Positions 1 to 10,799 of a DNA stretch of 64,000 bases are shown in pieces. The first letter of the stretch is position 1; the number at the start of each line of letters is the position of its first letter. The stretch spans positions 18,049,821 to 18,113,820 of the forward strand of contig NC_092578.1 of assembly GCF_037975245.1 (NCBI RefSeq). The letters run 5' to 3'. This DNA is from Apostichopus japonicus (Eukaryota > Echinodermata > Holothuroidea > Aspidochirotida > Stichopodidae). The notes beneath the pieces are model-generated. The model saw only the letters and a program-made list of their open reading frames with translations, had not been told where the DNA came from and made no database searches. The position numbers were made by a program, and so were the translations under genes.

Positions 1-97
1 TAAATCATGCATAACAGATAAGTTACAGGCAGTTTCCAAATTACGATCACCTCCGGATGAGGTCGTTAAATCATTAATTTATTAATGACATCAGAAG

Positions 98-100
<3 letters not shown>

Positions 101-137
<37 letters not shown>

Positions 138-187
138 CCTATATATATATAGGCCTATATATATATAGGCCTATATATATATAGGCC

Positions 188-215
<28 letters not shown>
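101..215. repeat. (AT)n microsatellite with AGGCCT interruptions
   Basis: Alternating AT tract in which the palindromic core AGGCCT recurs four times at about 20-bp spacing (from about 134 to 190). The sequence is almost its own reverse complement throughout, so it can extrude as a cruciform. There is no coding content. Confidence 0.95.
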
Positions 216-218
<3 letters not shown>

Positions 219-1387
219 TAGCACCGAGAATTGTATCCTGTTAGATGTTGTCATTTCTGAATGATGTTTTTGAAATAAGAGAATTCGCAAACGTATGTCT
301 TCAAACTTTTTCATATTTTACAGTGGTATTACTGACAAATATATATCTTTAATTATTAATACAAATATAAAGAAAGAAAAAAGAAGATAAAATAAACATT
401 AGTGAAAGCATGATTAATTTTGCGTTTGGTCTTTGGCTTTGAGTATATTAACAAAACGCTGGCAAAGCAAATATTGAGACAATTGGAATGCTTTGCCATG
501 TGAACTACTCGTGTAGGCTGTAGAATATATATGCTTGGTCTGTAGATCTGTATAGGCTACCGCACGGTTTGTAGAGATCATTAAGTTTCTCATAACATAT
601 ATCAAGCTATAATTATTACCAGGTTTTTTGTCTGTAGTGAATTCTAGACGGTTTTGTTTTTTGATGCTATGAACATTTTAATTAATCTATTGAGAATAAT
701 GCTGGGCTGAAGGTATGGCATATATACAAGTGCCAATGACCGTATAGTACTATAGGCTTATACCGTACCGTATGTAGGATGTATTTTGTAACATCGACCA
801 ATGTGTAATCACAATGATGTAGTTATGATTTATATAATTCACACTTATAGCTGCCTATAAAGCACATCACAAGGACCTTGTGGCAGTCCCTGGTCAATTG
901 ATAGAACCAAACTGGTGAAATTTATAATGCTGCTAGCGGAAAGTCTTTCTGCAGAAATGTGGTTGTAATTAACCAATTGTGCTCTCCTGTAGATGAATAA
1001 CATTGAATGCCAAACCAAACATCCTCGAATCAAAAGAGCATTGAATTGCAATGAACAGTTTCCTATATAGGTAACATTGTTTACATTAAGATTGCCCTGA
1101 TGACAAGTGGATGTGACATTGACAGATCGGAGAATATTAAAAGTCCACTGAACACAGGAATGCCCCCCCCCTCCCCAGAAAAAAGTTTAATATTCTCAAA
1201 ACGGAGCCTACCAAAATATCATATTCTCAATAATATTGATCGGAATAACGCAAATTGATTTCGAGTCAGTATGACATTGTCAAGGAGAGAGTTGTAATTG
1301 TATTGTTTTTCAAACGAGGCCCGGAAACGGGAGAGTGCATCGGTTATCCTTATCATTTGGCTGATTAATGAAAAACTGAACAAAGGG
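216..1387. other. Non-coding stretch, nothing recognised
   Basis: AT-rich sequence with only short ORFs on either strand (63-80 codons), none with family motifs or convincing splice signals. A short C-run lies near 1163. Confidence 0.5.
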
Positions 1388-1637
1388 TATGTATGTATGT
1401 ATTTTGGATCCTCCTGCAAGCAGGAACTCGCGAAGAAGCCATCATTGGCTTATCAAAGCCACAAGCTGACCGAAGTCAGTCTCTTACATTCATATTTAAC
1501 GTCCGTGATTTTGAATTGTCAATTGTCAACAACTCTGTAACTTGACGACATACATTAATCTTGGAGTGACTCGAACTCGGGACCTTTTGATTGGAAAGCA
1601 CCGGCGTTAACCACCGAGCTAACACTCCTAACACTCC
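1388..1637 (-). mobile_element. tRNA-derived SINE, minus-strand copy
   Basis: Read on the minus strand, the head GGAGTGTTAGCTCGGTGG (from about 1628) carries a Pol III A-box-like TTAGCTCGGTGG. A B-box-like GAGTTCGAGTCACTCC follows about 45 nt later. The rest of the body matches the plus-strand copy at 22586, including the stretch ending with a GCAGGAGGATC-type motif, and ends in a (CATA)n tail at about 1388-1402. The first nine bases of the head are duplicated here (1628 and 1637). Two copies in opposite orientation with the same head, body and tail support a SINE rather than a tRNA gene. I could not settle the target duplication for this copy. Confidence 0.8.
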
Positions 1638-2297
1638 TAAAATCGTGATCGATATCCCCGTCTCGATCGATAACCCAATTATTCTGAATTATAAATGACG
1701 TGGTATGATAAGTTTGTTATATCGTGGAAGAAAGAAACTCTCACAAGTGACCATGTTAACACATTAAAGGTTCATATAGCTAAGTAAATCAAGAAACGGC
1801 GTGTAATCTCCCAACTTGAAAACCCAGTTGTGTTCAATGTTCGGAGACAAAGAAAAGGGGGGGGGGGTGAAAGTTCAAAGTATCAATAGATATTATCTTA
1901 CCTGTAATTGGTGATTCAGAGGAAGTAAACTACATATCGCTACAGACATAGACACGTATAATATAGATAGCTGAAAATAAACCTCCATTGTGTAATACTA
2001 TATAGTTGAATAAAATTTATGTATGGCGGTGGTGTATCCAGTTTACTGTATATGAAACACTCCGAATATGAAAATTCCTGACAACAAAAGGTCCCGCTCG
2101 CTCATAAATAATTTCAACATTTATCGGCAGGGTAACATAGCGACCTTTTACCCTCGTAACAGAAACACAACTTTTGATGTTTTGTAAGGCAAGGTTACAC
2201 TTGCAGCATTATGCTTTTAATGTAAATCATACATATACGTGGTAGAAGACCGACATGTAACTGTACCGAATTAGTCACTTTATGTCAGTTTTTTTAG
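1638..2297. other. Non-coding stretch, nothing recognised
   Basis: No ORF, repeat or RNA gene is evident. A G-run lies at about 1858-1867. Confidence 0.4.
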
Positions 2298-2638
2298 GTT
2301 TTTTATGATTAAGATGGATCCTCCAGTTTTGATATCCACTTGTGATGATAAAATCACTCCACTTACAACAGGTAAGTACTCGCGTGTCTGAGAAAAGACA
2401 GTTGACTTTCATTTAGTACAAGTCAATCCACAAGTATGTACCGCTCTATCTATGGCTAATGTTCCCTCCTGGGACTCGACCTTTTAACCACTCACTTTGA
2501 CGTTCCCCTCTCAGAAAGTAATGTCAACATGTTATTCCTCTAGCGGGAAGAGACCAAAAAAAATGGATTGATAACACAGTATTTATTTCAGAGAAGACAC
2601 CAGACGAGAACCACAAAAGGATACACAAATTATTATAA
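2298..2638 (+). CDS. Candidate two-exon small gene start (unrecognised)
   Basis: A T-run plus AG (acceptor at 2296-2297) precedes an open segment with ATG at 2305 and a second in-frame ATG at 2314. The segment ends at 2371 in a strong donor CAG|GTAAGT, leaving phase 1. A second good acceptor, TATTTATTTCAG at 2580-2591, begins an exon that continues in the same phase and stops at TAA 2636-2638. The joined product would be only about 37 residues, beginning MIKMDPPVLI, with no recognised domain. It could instead be an untranslated leader of a longer transcript, or chance. Support is splice-site quality and phase agreement only. Confidence 0.22.
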
Positions 2639-3841
2639 CAAATATGACACGTTTTAGGTGAATTACCATCCGTTGCTTTAAAGTCAATTACGAACTAGAG
2701 AAAGCAGCAACAAAAGAATGTTCCCGATTCTTCAACAGCTATTTACAGACTAAGAGTTGATGTTGGTTGGTGACCTGTTAATCCTACGCCAATGTCAGCA
2801 GGCAATGCGCGATACCCCACTCCACTTTATAGTTCATGTACGTGTGAACTTGAAAAGTTTAACAATTGGTTGAGTCCATAAGACAGTGTCTCGTGGTGTA
2901 GTATAGCTGTTGTAGGCTTTATCTGTCGCTATATAGCCTGTCAAACCATTATTTTTTTACGATAGCAGGCCTGTCCCCTCTCTGCCAGCCATGTGGTATT
3001 ATTCATTTTGATTACCAACACACACTTCCTTTCACTAACAAATTTGAGACCGTTCAGAAAGCAGCGTTTCCTGACCAACTTTGTCATTTGCGAGCCTTGT
3101 CAAACGATCATATGGTGTTCCGGTTAATAGGGGGGGGGGGAGCTTTCTAAATGCCTTAGTAATCTTAATTGATCTATGTCTTCCGCTTATTAAATATCGC
3201 AGCTGAAATTGATTGTTAAATCTTGTCGGAAAGTAGATACGTTAAACTAGAACGCACTCAAAAGTAGATCAATGAAATGAAGCATGGCAGTTGAGAGAGA
3301 TAATCGACAGAATGTGAAAGAATGACAGGTCCATTTATTTCTCCCCCTTGAAAACGTAAGTACGCTTACCCTTCCCAGTAGAGTTTTCAAAGTCTAGAAA
3401 CTCATTTCAATCGGTAGAAGGTTTGTTAAAGCCAAGTCTCTTAAGACTTTTAGCGCAAAAAACCCCTCATACTATAGCATGCTCTATGGATATACACTGA
3501 TTTGATAGGCACTGTAGGTGTACCTTACCCGTATTATATTGATCTCGTAACATTTGTTAATTTTGGGGAGTTTTAATTGTACGGATCATCCTAGAATTTG
3601 AAAGAGAGAAAAGAAAGATTCCATTTACTGGTAACGAAACTTAAGAACAGACGTTTTCCCGTCATGTGATTCCATGTTATATGACAGTAGCGGACTAAAC
3701 AATTTCCCCTGAAAGCGACTATCTTAAGACAGACAAAGAAAAACTTCGCTTTATGATGATTAACTTCACGGAAAATATGTCAACTGGGTAGAAGTTCAAC
3801 CACGTATATGCCTATATCTAGAATAAAATCCAGGACCCAGT
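2639..3841. other. Non-coding stretch
   Basis: No supported gene. A G10 run lies near 3130. Nothing else is recognised. Confidence 0.4.
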
Positions 3842-3870
3842 CCCCCCCCCCCCCCCCCCAGACTGATGTA
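3842..3870 (+). mobile_element. Possible degraded right end of a hAT MITE
   Basis: A long C-run followed by AGACTGATGT aligns with the right end of the hAT MITE copies at 9792 and 17646, which end in CCCCCAAGACTGAAATGT and then TGGCGAC. It lies just outside the left edge of duplication unit U1. That position is where such a fragment would be expected if it was used for unequal crossing-over. The match is short and the C-run is low complexity, so this is tentative. Confidence 0.35.
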
Positions 3871-5455
3871 CAGATATTACAAGGTATGCCCAGTGTATAT
3901 TATAAACATAAATATATACGACTATTTACGGTACAACCTTAACACGTTAAAATTCTTCAACATTGTTTTAAACGTTGCCAAATATAGCAATATTGAGCAC
4001 CAAAGCACTCTATTTTTCTTATCCTTTCCCGGACAACCTATTACGAAAATCGCCCGGCAAATGCTCAAAGCATGTTGTCCTGCTTACCAAATTTATGACA
4101 ATTTGAAAATATCTAGTAATTTGGGAGTCATTTTGTATCGTCCTTTGAACACATCATAAGCATATTTTCCTATATACTGTTTGTAAAAACATGGACGGAT
4201 CCAGAATTTTATCAAGGAGGGGTGTTAGGTTGGAGTCATTGACCAATTTCCGCGAAGGATGGGGATGGGGATGGGGGGAGTCTGTGTTTAATAATGGTTA
4301 TTCGTAATTTTTCGCTTTCTTACCTAAGTGTTCCTCTCATTGGCTGTAATAATGTTATTTCGCTAGTAGTTTAATTTTGTGGTAGTATGCACCATCATTG
4401 CCCGACCATTATATAAGAGCGATTTCTAGTTTGGGTTTTGGCTGAAATGCCGACTTTGTAATCCGTTGTTCCCCCTCACAATTTTGCAAGGTCGGTAAGA
4501 GTGACTCCATAGTTTTCCCTTTCGGATAACCAAAAAGTACTCTGTTGATGACGTCACTGGAAGAACTCAAAGCGCTTTTTCTGTAGAAAACATATGCATA
4601 ACTAATGAATCATAATTCAAATTCTTATCATGGGAGCGACCACGAGTGCGTTAATATTTTCAATAACACGAGGAAATCCACATAGCCTTGACAGCCACTC
4701 ATACGCAAGTGAGGTCTTTCGACATGACCACACTGTTTACACTGTCAGCAGTAATTTTCCGTCGGATAGGACAAATCGGAGGAATTTCATAGACTGAAAA
4801 CCGTAGTTGGAAATACAACGGAAAATGAAGCTTATGCCACCGGCACATGTATAGTATTAGTCTTTATTCAGTCGTCTGTAATCCTACTTTGTTGCCAAAG
4901 TTATCGACATTGAGTAAACTCTTCAATGAAAACTCATGATCATGATTATCTTAGTGTGGTTTTGTTAGCTAATTTGACAACATTTATGATTTTATCTTTT
5001 CCGGAGTTTCTAGTTTTTCTCATGACTGGTTTTCTACAAACTTTTTGCTTGAAGTAACACATTAGTGAGACAAAAATGTTATCTTTCGTTTTGCTAATTT
5101 CAGACCATTATTCAGTTTAAACGTTTTATAACATGCGGCGATTGCTTATACTCCTTCCAAGCAAAACTATATTTTATTAAAAAAAATACGACTACTGTCG
5201 ATATTCTCTCTTACAAACTACTGGTTAAATCTCTCCTCACGAAAGGCTTTTCCAAACGTTTCTTCGATCCTATTAATAAATCAAACGCTGGTATAATTGA
5301 GCTGTTATCTCTGAACCTCTTGCAAAGGCATCGTGTTAATCGGATATATCTATACTTTTCAATCAATAAAATGAAAAAAAAAACGCTGGTAGAGAAACTG
5401 CACTCTAATTGCATCTCATATGGTGAAGTTTGTGTTTTGGTTTATCTTTTTACCC

Positions 5456-5462
5456 TATAAAA
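5456..5462 (+). promoter_or_regulatory. TATA-like box of transporter copy 1
   Basis: TATAAAA lies 50 bp upstream of the ATG at 5512, at a plausible distance from initiator-like sequence near 5488-5494. The aligned positions before copies 2 and 3 read TATTAAG (about 12310 and 14520), so this box is specific to copy 1. Promoter function is inferred. Confidence 0.35.
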
Positions 5463-5511
5463 TCTGATGTAATGGCAGTAATACTATTCTATCATTTCAT
5501 AGAGTGACAAA

Positions 5512-6432
5512 ATGGTCGACCGCATGAATATATCCACCGCGAAAGGTGCGGCATACATGATAATGTTTGGTGCCGTAGCGTCAGTGCAAGCGGCTCTTTC
5601 AAAAGCGATGATAGATAATGGTAGCAACGCATTCGAGTTGGTTTTTATCCGATGTGTCATCCACTTATTTGTAATCTTGACATTTACCTCATGGACATCC
5701 ACCGTCAGTTACACATTGGTCGACATGTTCCTCTACATATGCTGTACATCTACTGCCGTGATTTCATGGATCGCGACGAATTTGTCTTTTTGTTCTCTGG
5801 GAGTAGGTGACAGCATTGCGATAGAAACAGGTGCCTCTGTTCTGTTAACAACGTTTGTTGGACACATTTGGCTTTCCGAAAGAGTTGATATAACTGATAT
5901 CCCAATTCTCTTAATGAATATCATTGGTGTAATCTTAGTCGTTAAACCTAGCATGATATTTGAGCCAAATGCTTATCACAAACAAGGACAGATTATGGGA
6001 GCAGTGTTTGCTCTCGCTGCTGGGATACTCTGTGCCATTTATCCCGTTACTGTTAAGTTCATCGCAAGAAAAGAAACGTTCAACATCAACATTTTTCTAT
6101 TTTTCCATGGAATCACCGGAATTCCGATAACTCTGGTTATAACTGCTCTCTTCTCGACACCATGGAAACCAAGTTACAGCCTCGATAACTGCCTTATGAC
6201 ATTAGTTTATCAGATGTTCTGTTTGGCGCAGACTTCATTTTTTGCCTTGGCTCTGGAATTAGAAGATGCGACGTACGTCGCCTTTGCATCGACAATATCT
6301 TGCGTGTTGACATATTTGGCCCAATTGACCATTTTTAAAGCGACATTGGAGTGGCTCGCCATCGTGGGGTCGTTGTTGATACTATCAGCACTAACTCTCT
6401 TTCAGATAAGACAAATTAGACGAAAGTCATAG
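5512..6432 (+). CDS. EamA/DMT-family transporter, SLC35G-like, copy 1
   Basis: Intact single-exon ORF of 306 residues. Start context GACAAAATGG is good, and the same start is conserved in copies 2 and 3. About ten hydrophobic segments (near residues 10-30, 39-58, 66-88, 93-120, 129-145, 160-180, 190-213, 228-248, 253-275, 280-300) form two EamA halves joined near residues 146-158. Family features are the FELVFIR segment with a conserved Arg after TM2 (residues 41-47), the GDSIAIETGASV segment at 99-110, LCAIYPVTVKFIAR at 173-186 and ALELEDATYV at 246-255. The C-tail is basic (QIRRKS). Family knowledge: SLC35G proteins are multi-pass membrane carriers. Human SLC35G1 has been linked to STIM1 and organic-anion (citrate) export, but the substrate here cannot be read from sequence. 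The intronless structure resembles several vertebrate SLC35G members. Reverse-strand ORFs inside it are shadows. Confidence 0.9.
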   Translation: MVDRMNISTAKGAAYMIMFGAVASVQAALSKAMIDNGSNAFELVFIRCVIHLFVILTFTSWTSTVSYTLVDMFLYICCTSTAVISWIATNLSFCSLGVGDSIAIETGASVLLTTFVGHIWLSERVDITDIPILLMNIIGVILVVKPSMIFEPNAYHKQGQIMGAVFALAAGILCAIYPVTVKFIARKETFNINIFLFFHGITGIPITLVITALFSTPWKPSYSLDNCLMTLVYQMFCLAQTSFFALALELEDATYVAFASTISCVLTYLAQLTIFKATLEWLAIVGSLLILSALTLFQIRQIRRKS

Positions 6433-7466
6433 ATTCAAGTCCAATAATGAAAATACTACAAAGTAAACTACTTGCATCGCCACTGGTAGTCTTTGCTGGA
6501 CAATTTGTAACAGTCCTTTATTTCAGGGTTATGTCGATATTTACATAGTACATGGTATGTTTTATGTGAAGTATAATGAACAGTTTGCACGAGTCATCCT
6601 TATATCTGAATTTCTCATTTTTTATGATCTTTTGATGTCTTTTCAATGGTTTGGCCTAAGCAGTTAAAGTTACTATCATTGAGACAAAACGGTTTCTAAG
6701 CTTTAGCTTCGCTAATTGGCAACCCATATTAACTTTGTAAGGTTATAACATAAGGTGATCGTTGGTACATTCATGCGTAACACTGTTATTTGTATCACGT
6801 TTGAAGGTTGGGCCAAGTTTTCGAGGTACTTTGTTGCATGTATATGTGGTATTTGCAGATGGGTATTATCCTTTGCTCTTTACGGTTTGATTTGAAGCGA
6901 CATGTTTGTACATAAGGAAATCAATAATACACGCGGTCATGTAGGAATAATTCCAGTGCGTAACTTTAAGATTGTATCATTTTGAGGGCCGCAAATAGGC
7001 AGTTCGATTCTCTTACAACAAGGTTCGTTACAAATGAAAAGTATCGTGGTGTTGTTCTTCTCTGTCTCGATACCTATGCGTATCTATTCAATGATGTTGT
7101 GACGTTGAAATGCATTTTCAGAGAGTAGCGAGCAACCATTCGCTGATGACCAGGGTTGCTTTTCATCATAGGCATCTTTCTGAAGAGGATAATGTCATAT
7201 ATTTTGTATTTAAAAGTACACGTATTTTCTCAATATAATACCGCATCAGCGCAATGAGATTCGGTGCTCACATCGCCATGATGATATTGAATTTGTCTCT
7301 TTAGACGTAATATGCTACAGTACATGTACACCGTTTTGTTTTGTTAGGCTTGGGCACCTAGCGTTACGCCGTTGTTCACGATGCGTGAAGCTTGCAGCTC
7401 GCAGTTGTCTGTATATTAGATATACATGCACATGCGCATGCACGCGTTCGATTTTGTCTTTATAGT
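6433..7466 (+). repeat. Conserved 3' flank of the transporter units
   Basis: Non-coding sequence shared with about 13269-13826 and 15496-16036 (first part) and with about 16736-17246 (second part). It carries no ORF of note. About 7235-7375 also has a diverged copy at 52855-52975. It ends at the LINE insertion point. Confidence 0.8.
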
Positions 7467-9390
7467 TTAGTTTAGTTTAGTAGAAAAAAAGGATCAGGAG
7501 GGACACTTAAGTTCCCATCAAGGACCCAATAGAGAGAGAAAAAAAACTGAAGACACAATCACTCAGACCCGATTACAATGCTTAAAGTGCTTGTCCAAAG
7601 CATTCTTAAACCCATTGACACTACTTGCAAGTACAACTTTCTCAGGCAAACCATTCCACTCATTCAAAACCCTATTAGAAAAAAAGTTATGCCGAATATT
7701 AATCCTACTATGTGACTTTTGGAGTTTAAGACAATGACCTCTGGTACAACTACTGTTAGCAAACATGAAAAAGTCGGTAAAGGATAAATTGTCGAAACCA
7801 TACACAATCTTGAAAACCTGGATCAAGTCCCCACGTAACCTCCTAAGCTCCAGTGTGGTGAGATTCAACAGTTGTAACCGCCTATTATAAGAAACACTCT
7901 TGAAGGAACTAATAATCTTAGTAGCCCTCCTCTGGACCTTTTCAAGTACTTCCTTATCCTTAGCAAAATATGGGTTCCAAGCCTGCACAGCATACTCCAG
8001 ATGAGGTCTAACCAACTGCTTATAAAGCCTAACTACGATGTCCTCTTTCAGAAAACTGAAGTTCCTCTTGATCATACCTAAAACCTTATTACCTCTTTTA
8101 GCAGCTTCAAGACAATGTTTAGAAGGTTGCAGAGATGAGTCAATGTAGATACCTAGGTCTCTCTCCACAGAGACCTCCTGTAACTCCACACCATTAAGAT
8201 TGTATGTAAACTTTTGGTTACTACTACCAATGTGCATTACATTGCAATTTTCAATATTGAAAAGCATTTGCCACCCCTGAGACCAGGAAAAAACCTTATC
8301 CAAATCCGTTTGAAACTTCTCAGAATCGCTTTTGGAAGAGACCTCAGAATACAATTAGGTGTCATCAGCAAATTTCTTGGCTGTACACAAAATATCTCCG
8401 TCGATATCATTTATATAGGCAACAAACAACAAGGGACCCAATACAGACCCTTGTGGAACCCCACTAGTAACGTCCTGCCAAGAAGAAGCACAGCCTTTAA
8501 TTACCACCCTCTGTTTCCTATTACCAAGCCAATTCTCGATCCAAGACAGTAAATTCCCATTGAGACCCACACTCTTCAGCCTAAGTAAAAGACGCTGGTG
8601 GGGAACTTTATCAAAGGCCTTCTGGAAATCCAGGAACACAACATCTACAGACTTCTGCCTATTCAGTGAGCTTGTTGCATCTTCCATAAACTCAAGGATA
8701 TTAGTGAGACAAGACCATTTTTGACAAAAACCATGATGAGACTCTCTGATCAAAGACTGACTGCTGAAGTGACAGACCATAGACTTTTTAACAATAGACT
8801 CCATGACCTTACAAACAACACTAGTGAGACTAACGGGCCTATAATTACAGGGCTTAGACTTATCACCCTTCTTGAAAATTGGGGTAATATTCGCACATCT
8901 CCAGTCCTTAGGAACGTAACCTTCATTCATAAATTTACTAAAAACCAATGATAGTGGAACACAGAAATGGTGTGCAAAAGTCTTCAACAAATACGGATGG
9001 ATTGCATCCGGTCAAGAAGCTTTAGAAACATTTAGACGAAGCAGCTCCTTTAAGACAACCTCATCCGAAAATAAGACCGTATCCAATTTAGGCCTATCAC
9101 TGTCCCCCTGAAAATCTGGAATACTACTCATATCTTCCCTTGTAAAAACCGACACAAAATATTTGTTCAAAAGATCTGCAAGATCCTGACTATCAGTAAC
9201 TATATTATCAGCCTGTGGTGCCCTAAGAGAAACAATTGCAGCTTTAACTTTCTGCTTTGACCTGACATAAGAAAAGAAGGCCTTTGGGTTATCCTTAATT
9301 TTTAAGGCAATGCTATTTTCGAAATTCAATTTAGCATCAGAGACTAAGCATTCTAGCTTCTACCTGATGAATTTTAAACTTGGCCAAAAG
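7467..9390 (-). mobile_element. 5'-truncated CR1/jockey-like LINE with known empty site
   Basis: Minus-strand non-LTR retrotransposon. Its 3' end is at the low coordinate, where the minus strand ends in three CTAAA-type repeats (plus-strand GTTTA repeats at 7467-7483) instead of poly-A. The paralogous position in U2 (17239-17267) reads straight through, GTCTTTATAATAAAAC, without the element. Comparing the two gives exact edges and a short ATA overlap as target duplication. The 5' end is truncated in the RT region, so endonuclease and ORF1 are missing. The element carries the broken RT ORF annotated separately. Confidence 0.93.
7563..9359 (-). pseudogene. LINE reverse transcriptase, two nonsense codons
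   Basis: One continuous minus-strand frame interrupted by two stops. The N-terminal part (to 9012) ends VSKAS then TGA at 9012-9014, where relatives have Gly in the SGPDGI motif; a single GGA to TGA change explains it. The middle part (8355-8990) has the RT core: NYRPVSLTS, LDFQKAFDKVPH, SGVPQGSVLGPLLF and the catalytic FADDT. It then stops at TAA 8355-8357, where AAA (Lys) is usual. The C-terminal part (7563-8354) has the thumb/connection region (PHLEYAVQAWNPY, KVQRRATK) and ends near the 3' UTR. A TAG at 9360-9362 marks the truncated 5' edge. The frame is otherwise intact, so the insertion is fairly young but dead. Confidence 0.92.
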
Positions 9391-9791
9391 AGATAATAAA
9401 ACTCACGACGGTCATGCGTTAGTTAATACCGTATCTTTATTTTTAGATTGCTGTATAGCCGTTAAACAAATCTCAGAAACTGGTTTCGGTTCACATATTA
9501 CAAGGTCATTGGGCAATTGATTGTGAGTAATTCTTACACGAACGTGATTGCAAAATAGCTATTCGACGATATTCATTCACTCCTGTAACAGTTCAAAATC
9601 TAAAACAAATCATTTCTTCGATGCTGTCAAAAAAAGGGTAGGCTACAATATGACCTTCCTCTAATGTGATAGAAATATTCAGATCATTAAAAATTGTACT
9701 TATTAAGCCTATCAAATCAGTATATTAAAAAAGGATGATAACCTTGACTCAGTATACTCGGTGCGTTATTGCTAAAATTGGCATCTATATC
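9391..9791 (+). repeat. Distal flank shared by U1 and U2
   Basis: Non-coding sequence beginning ATAATAAAACTCACG that matches 17247-17645 with few differences. It bridges the transporter 3' flank and the hAT MITE in both units. Confidence 0.8.
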
Positions 9792-10344
9792 CAGTGGAGT
9801 CGCCAAGGGGTGGCCTGGGGGAGGGGGGCACGTGCCCTTCTCCAAATTTTTGCCCCCAGGTGCCCCCAGATGCGATTTGTAGTGGTAAAAAAATACTAAA
9901 ACAAAAACTTTTTTACAAAAGACGAAACGTATTATGTTCCTCAGTAAAACTTCTTACTTGTTTTCCCACTAACAAGGTCACAGAGTCCCCGGCGTGAACA
10001 GCCAGTGCTAAAATGTCACTACTACCCTCCATGAATTTAAATTTCAACTCTCTTATTTAAAGACATTATCAGAGCAAAAGGGTCAATTTTCATTTTTTTG
10101 TAACTTTTTAATCCGCCTCAATTAAAAACATGGATATCGGACAGACTAAGCCCGAAAATTCTTGAATGTAAAGTTACTTCAAGTTGCAAAATAAAGCATC
10201 AGCTTGCATCTAAGGACCCTTTAGTAATATAAAATGCCTCGATGACCTAGACCCCTCCCCCACGACGACGTTCACAAATAAACATTTTGCCCCTAATTAA
10301 TTACTCTGCCCCCCTGTGCCCCCAAGACTGAAATGTCTGGCGAC
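9792..10344. mobile_element. hAT-type MITE, copy 1 (chimeric, right end clipped)
   Basis: The left end CAGTGGAGTCGCCA and right end TGGCGAC are inverted repeats of each other. Next to each end are runs of G (left) and C (right), with an AT-rich middle. The left flank TCTATATC corresponds to the target duplication TCTACATT of the copy at 17646. On the right the element stops at TGGCGAC and runs into unrelated CTGTCAACC, lacking the terminal GCCTCTG and the second target duplication. This fits a recombinant element at the U1/U2 junction. The short ORF inside (9794-9997) is not a gene. Confidence 0.82.
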
Positions 10345-10627
10345 CTGTCAACCTAAACACGTTAACATTCTTCAACATTGTTTCAAACGTTGCCAAATAG
10401 GGCAATATTGTGCACCAAAGTACTTTATATTTCTCACCCTTTTCTCGGACGATATATCACTAAAATCGCCCGGCAAATGCTCAAAGTATGTTGTCCTGTT
10501 TACCACATTGTGGTAATTGTAATAGTTGTAATAATGTTATTTCGCTAGTAGTATAATTTTATGGTAGTATGCACCATCATTGCCCGACCATTATATAAGA
10601 GCGATTTCTAGTTTGGGTTTTGGCTGA

Positions 10628-10799
10628 AGTGAATCAAAACGACAGTATGAAATGTTTCCCGAAAGAAACGAGGGTTTGCGGTCTGATTATAAGTCACTTT
10701 GGCTTCGGCTTTGAGTACAACGGTTCTGTATGCTACCGTGTTGTACGAATCTAACCGTAAGTATAATGCTCGAATTTGCGATCCGCGTTATAGTCATTG
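10628..10799 (+). repeat. U2-specific 170-bp segment
   Basis: Present between conserved blocks in U2 but missing in U1, where the flanks are joined at GGCTGAAATGCCGAC (about 4440). No inverted ends or target duplication are visible, so a deletion in U1 is as likely as an insertion in U2. Part of a minus-strand ORF here has no recognisable family. Confidence 0.6.

Larger units (their letters stand above)
3930..10344 (+). repeat. Segmental duplication unit U1
   Basis: Unit U1 is paralogous to U2 (10345-18213). 3930-4150 matches about 10352-10510. 4349-4448 matches about 10529-10628, and 4447-5290 matches about 10800-11640. The gene matches the gene at 12366. 6433-7466 matches the downstream sequence that reappears at about 16736-17248. 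9391-9791 matches 17247-17645, and the hAT MITE closes both units. Differences are indels: U1 has about 190 bp at 4160-4348 absent from U2, and U2 has about 170 bp at 10628-10798 absent from U1. U1 also carries the LINE at 7467-9390. Confidence 0.85.

Noticed and set aside
4255-4282. Interstitial telomere
   Set aside because: GGGGAT repeats only three times and does not match the animal TTAGGG unit; a short G-rich repeat is sufficient explanation.
5484-5954. Minus-strand ORFs inside transporter copy 1 (and equivalents in copies 2-3)
   Set aside because: They recur only because they are antisense to the conserved transporter frame; no independent signals.
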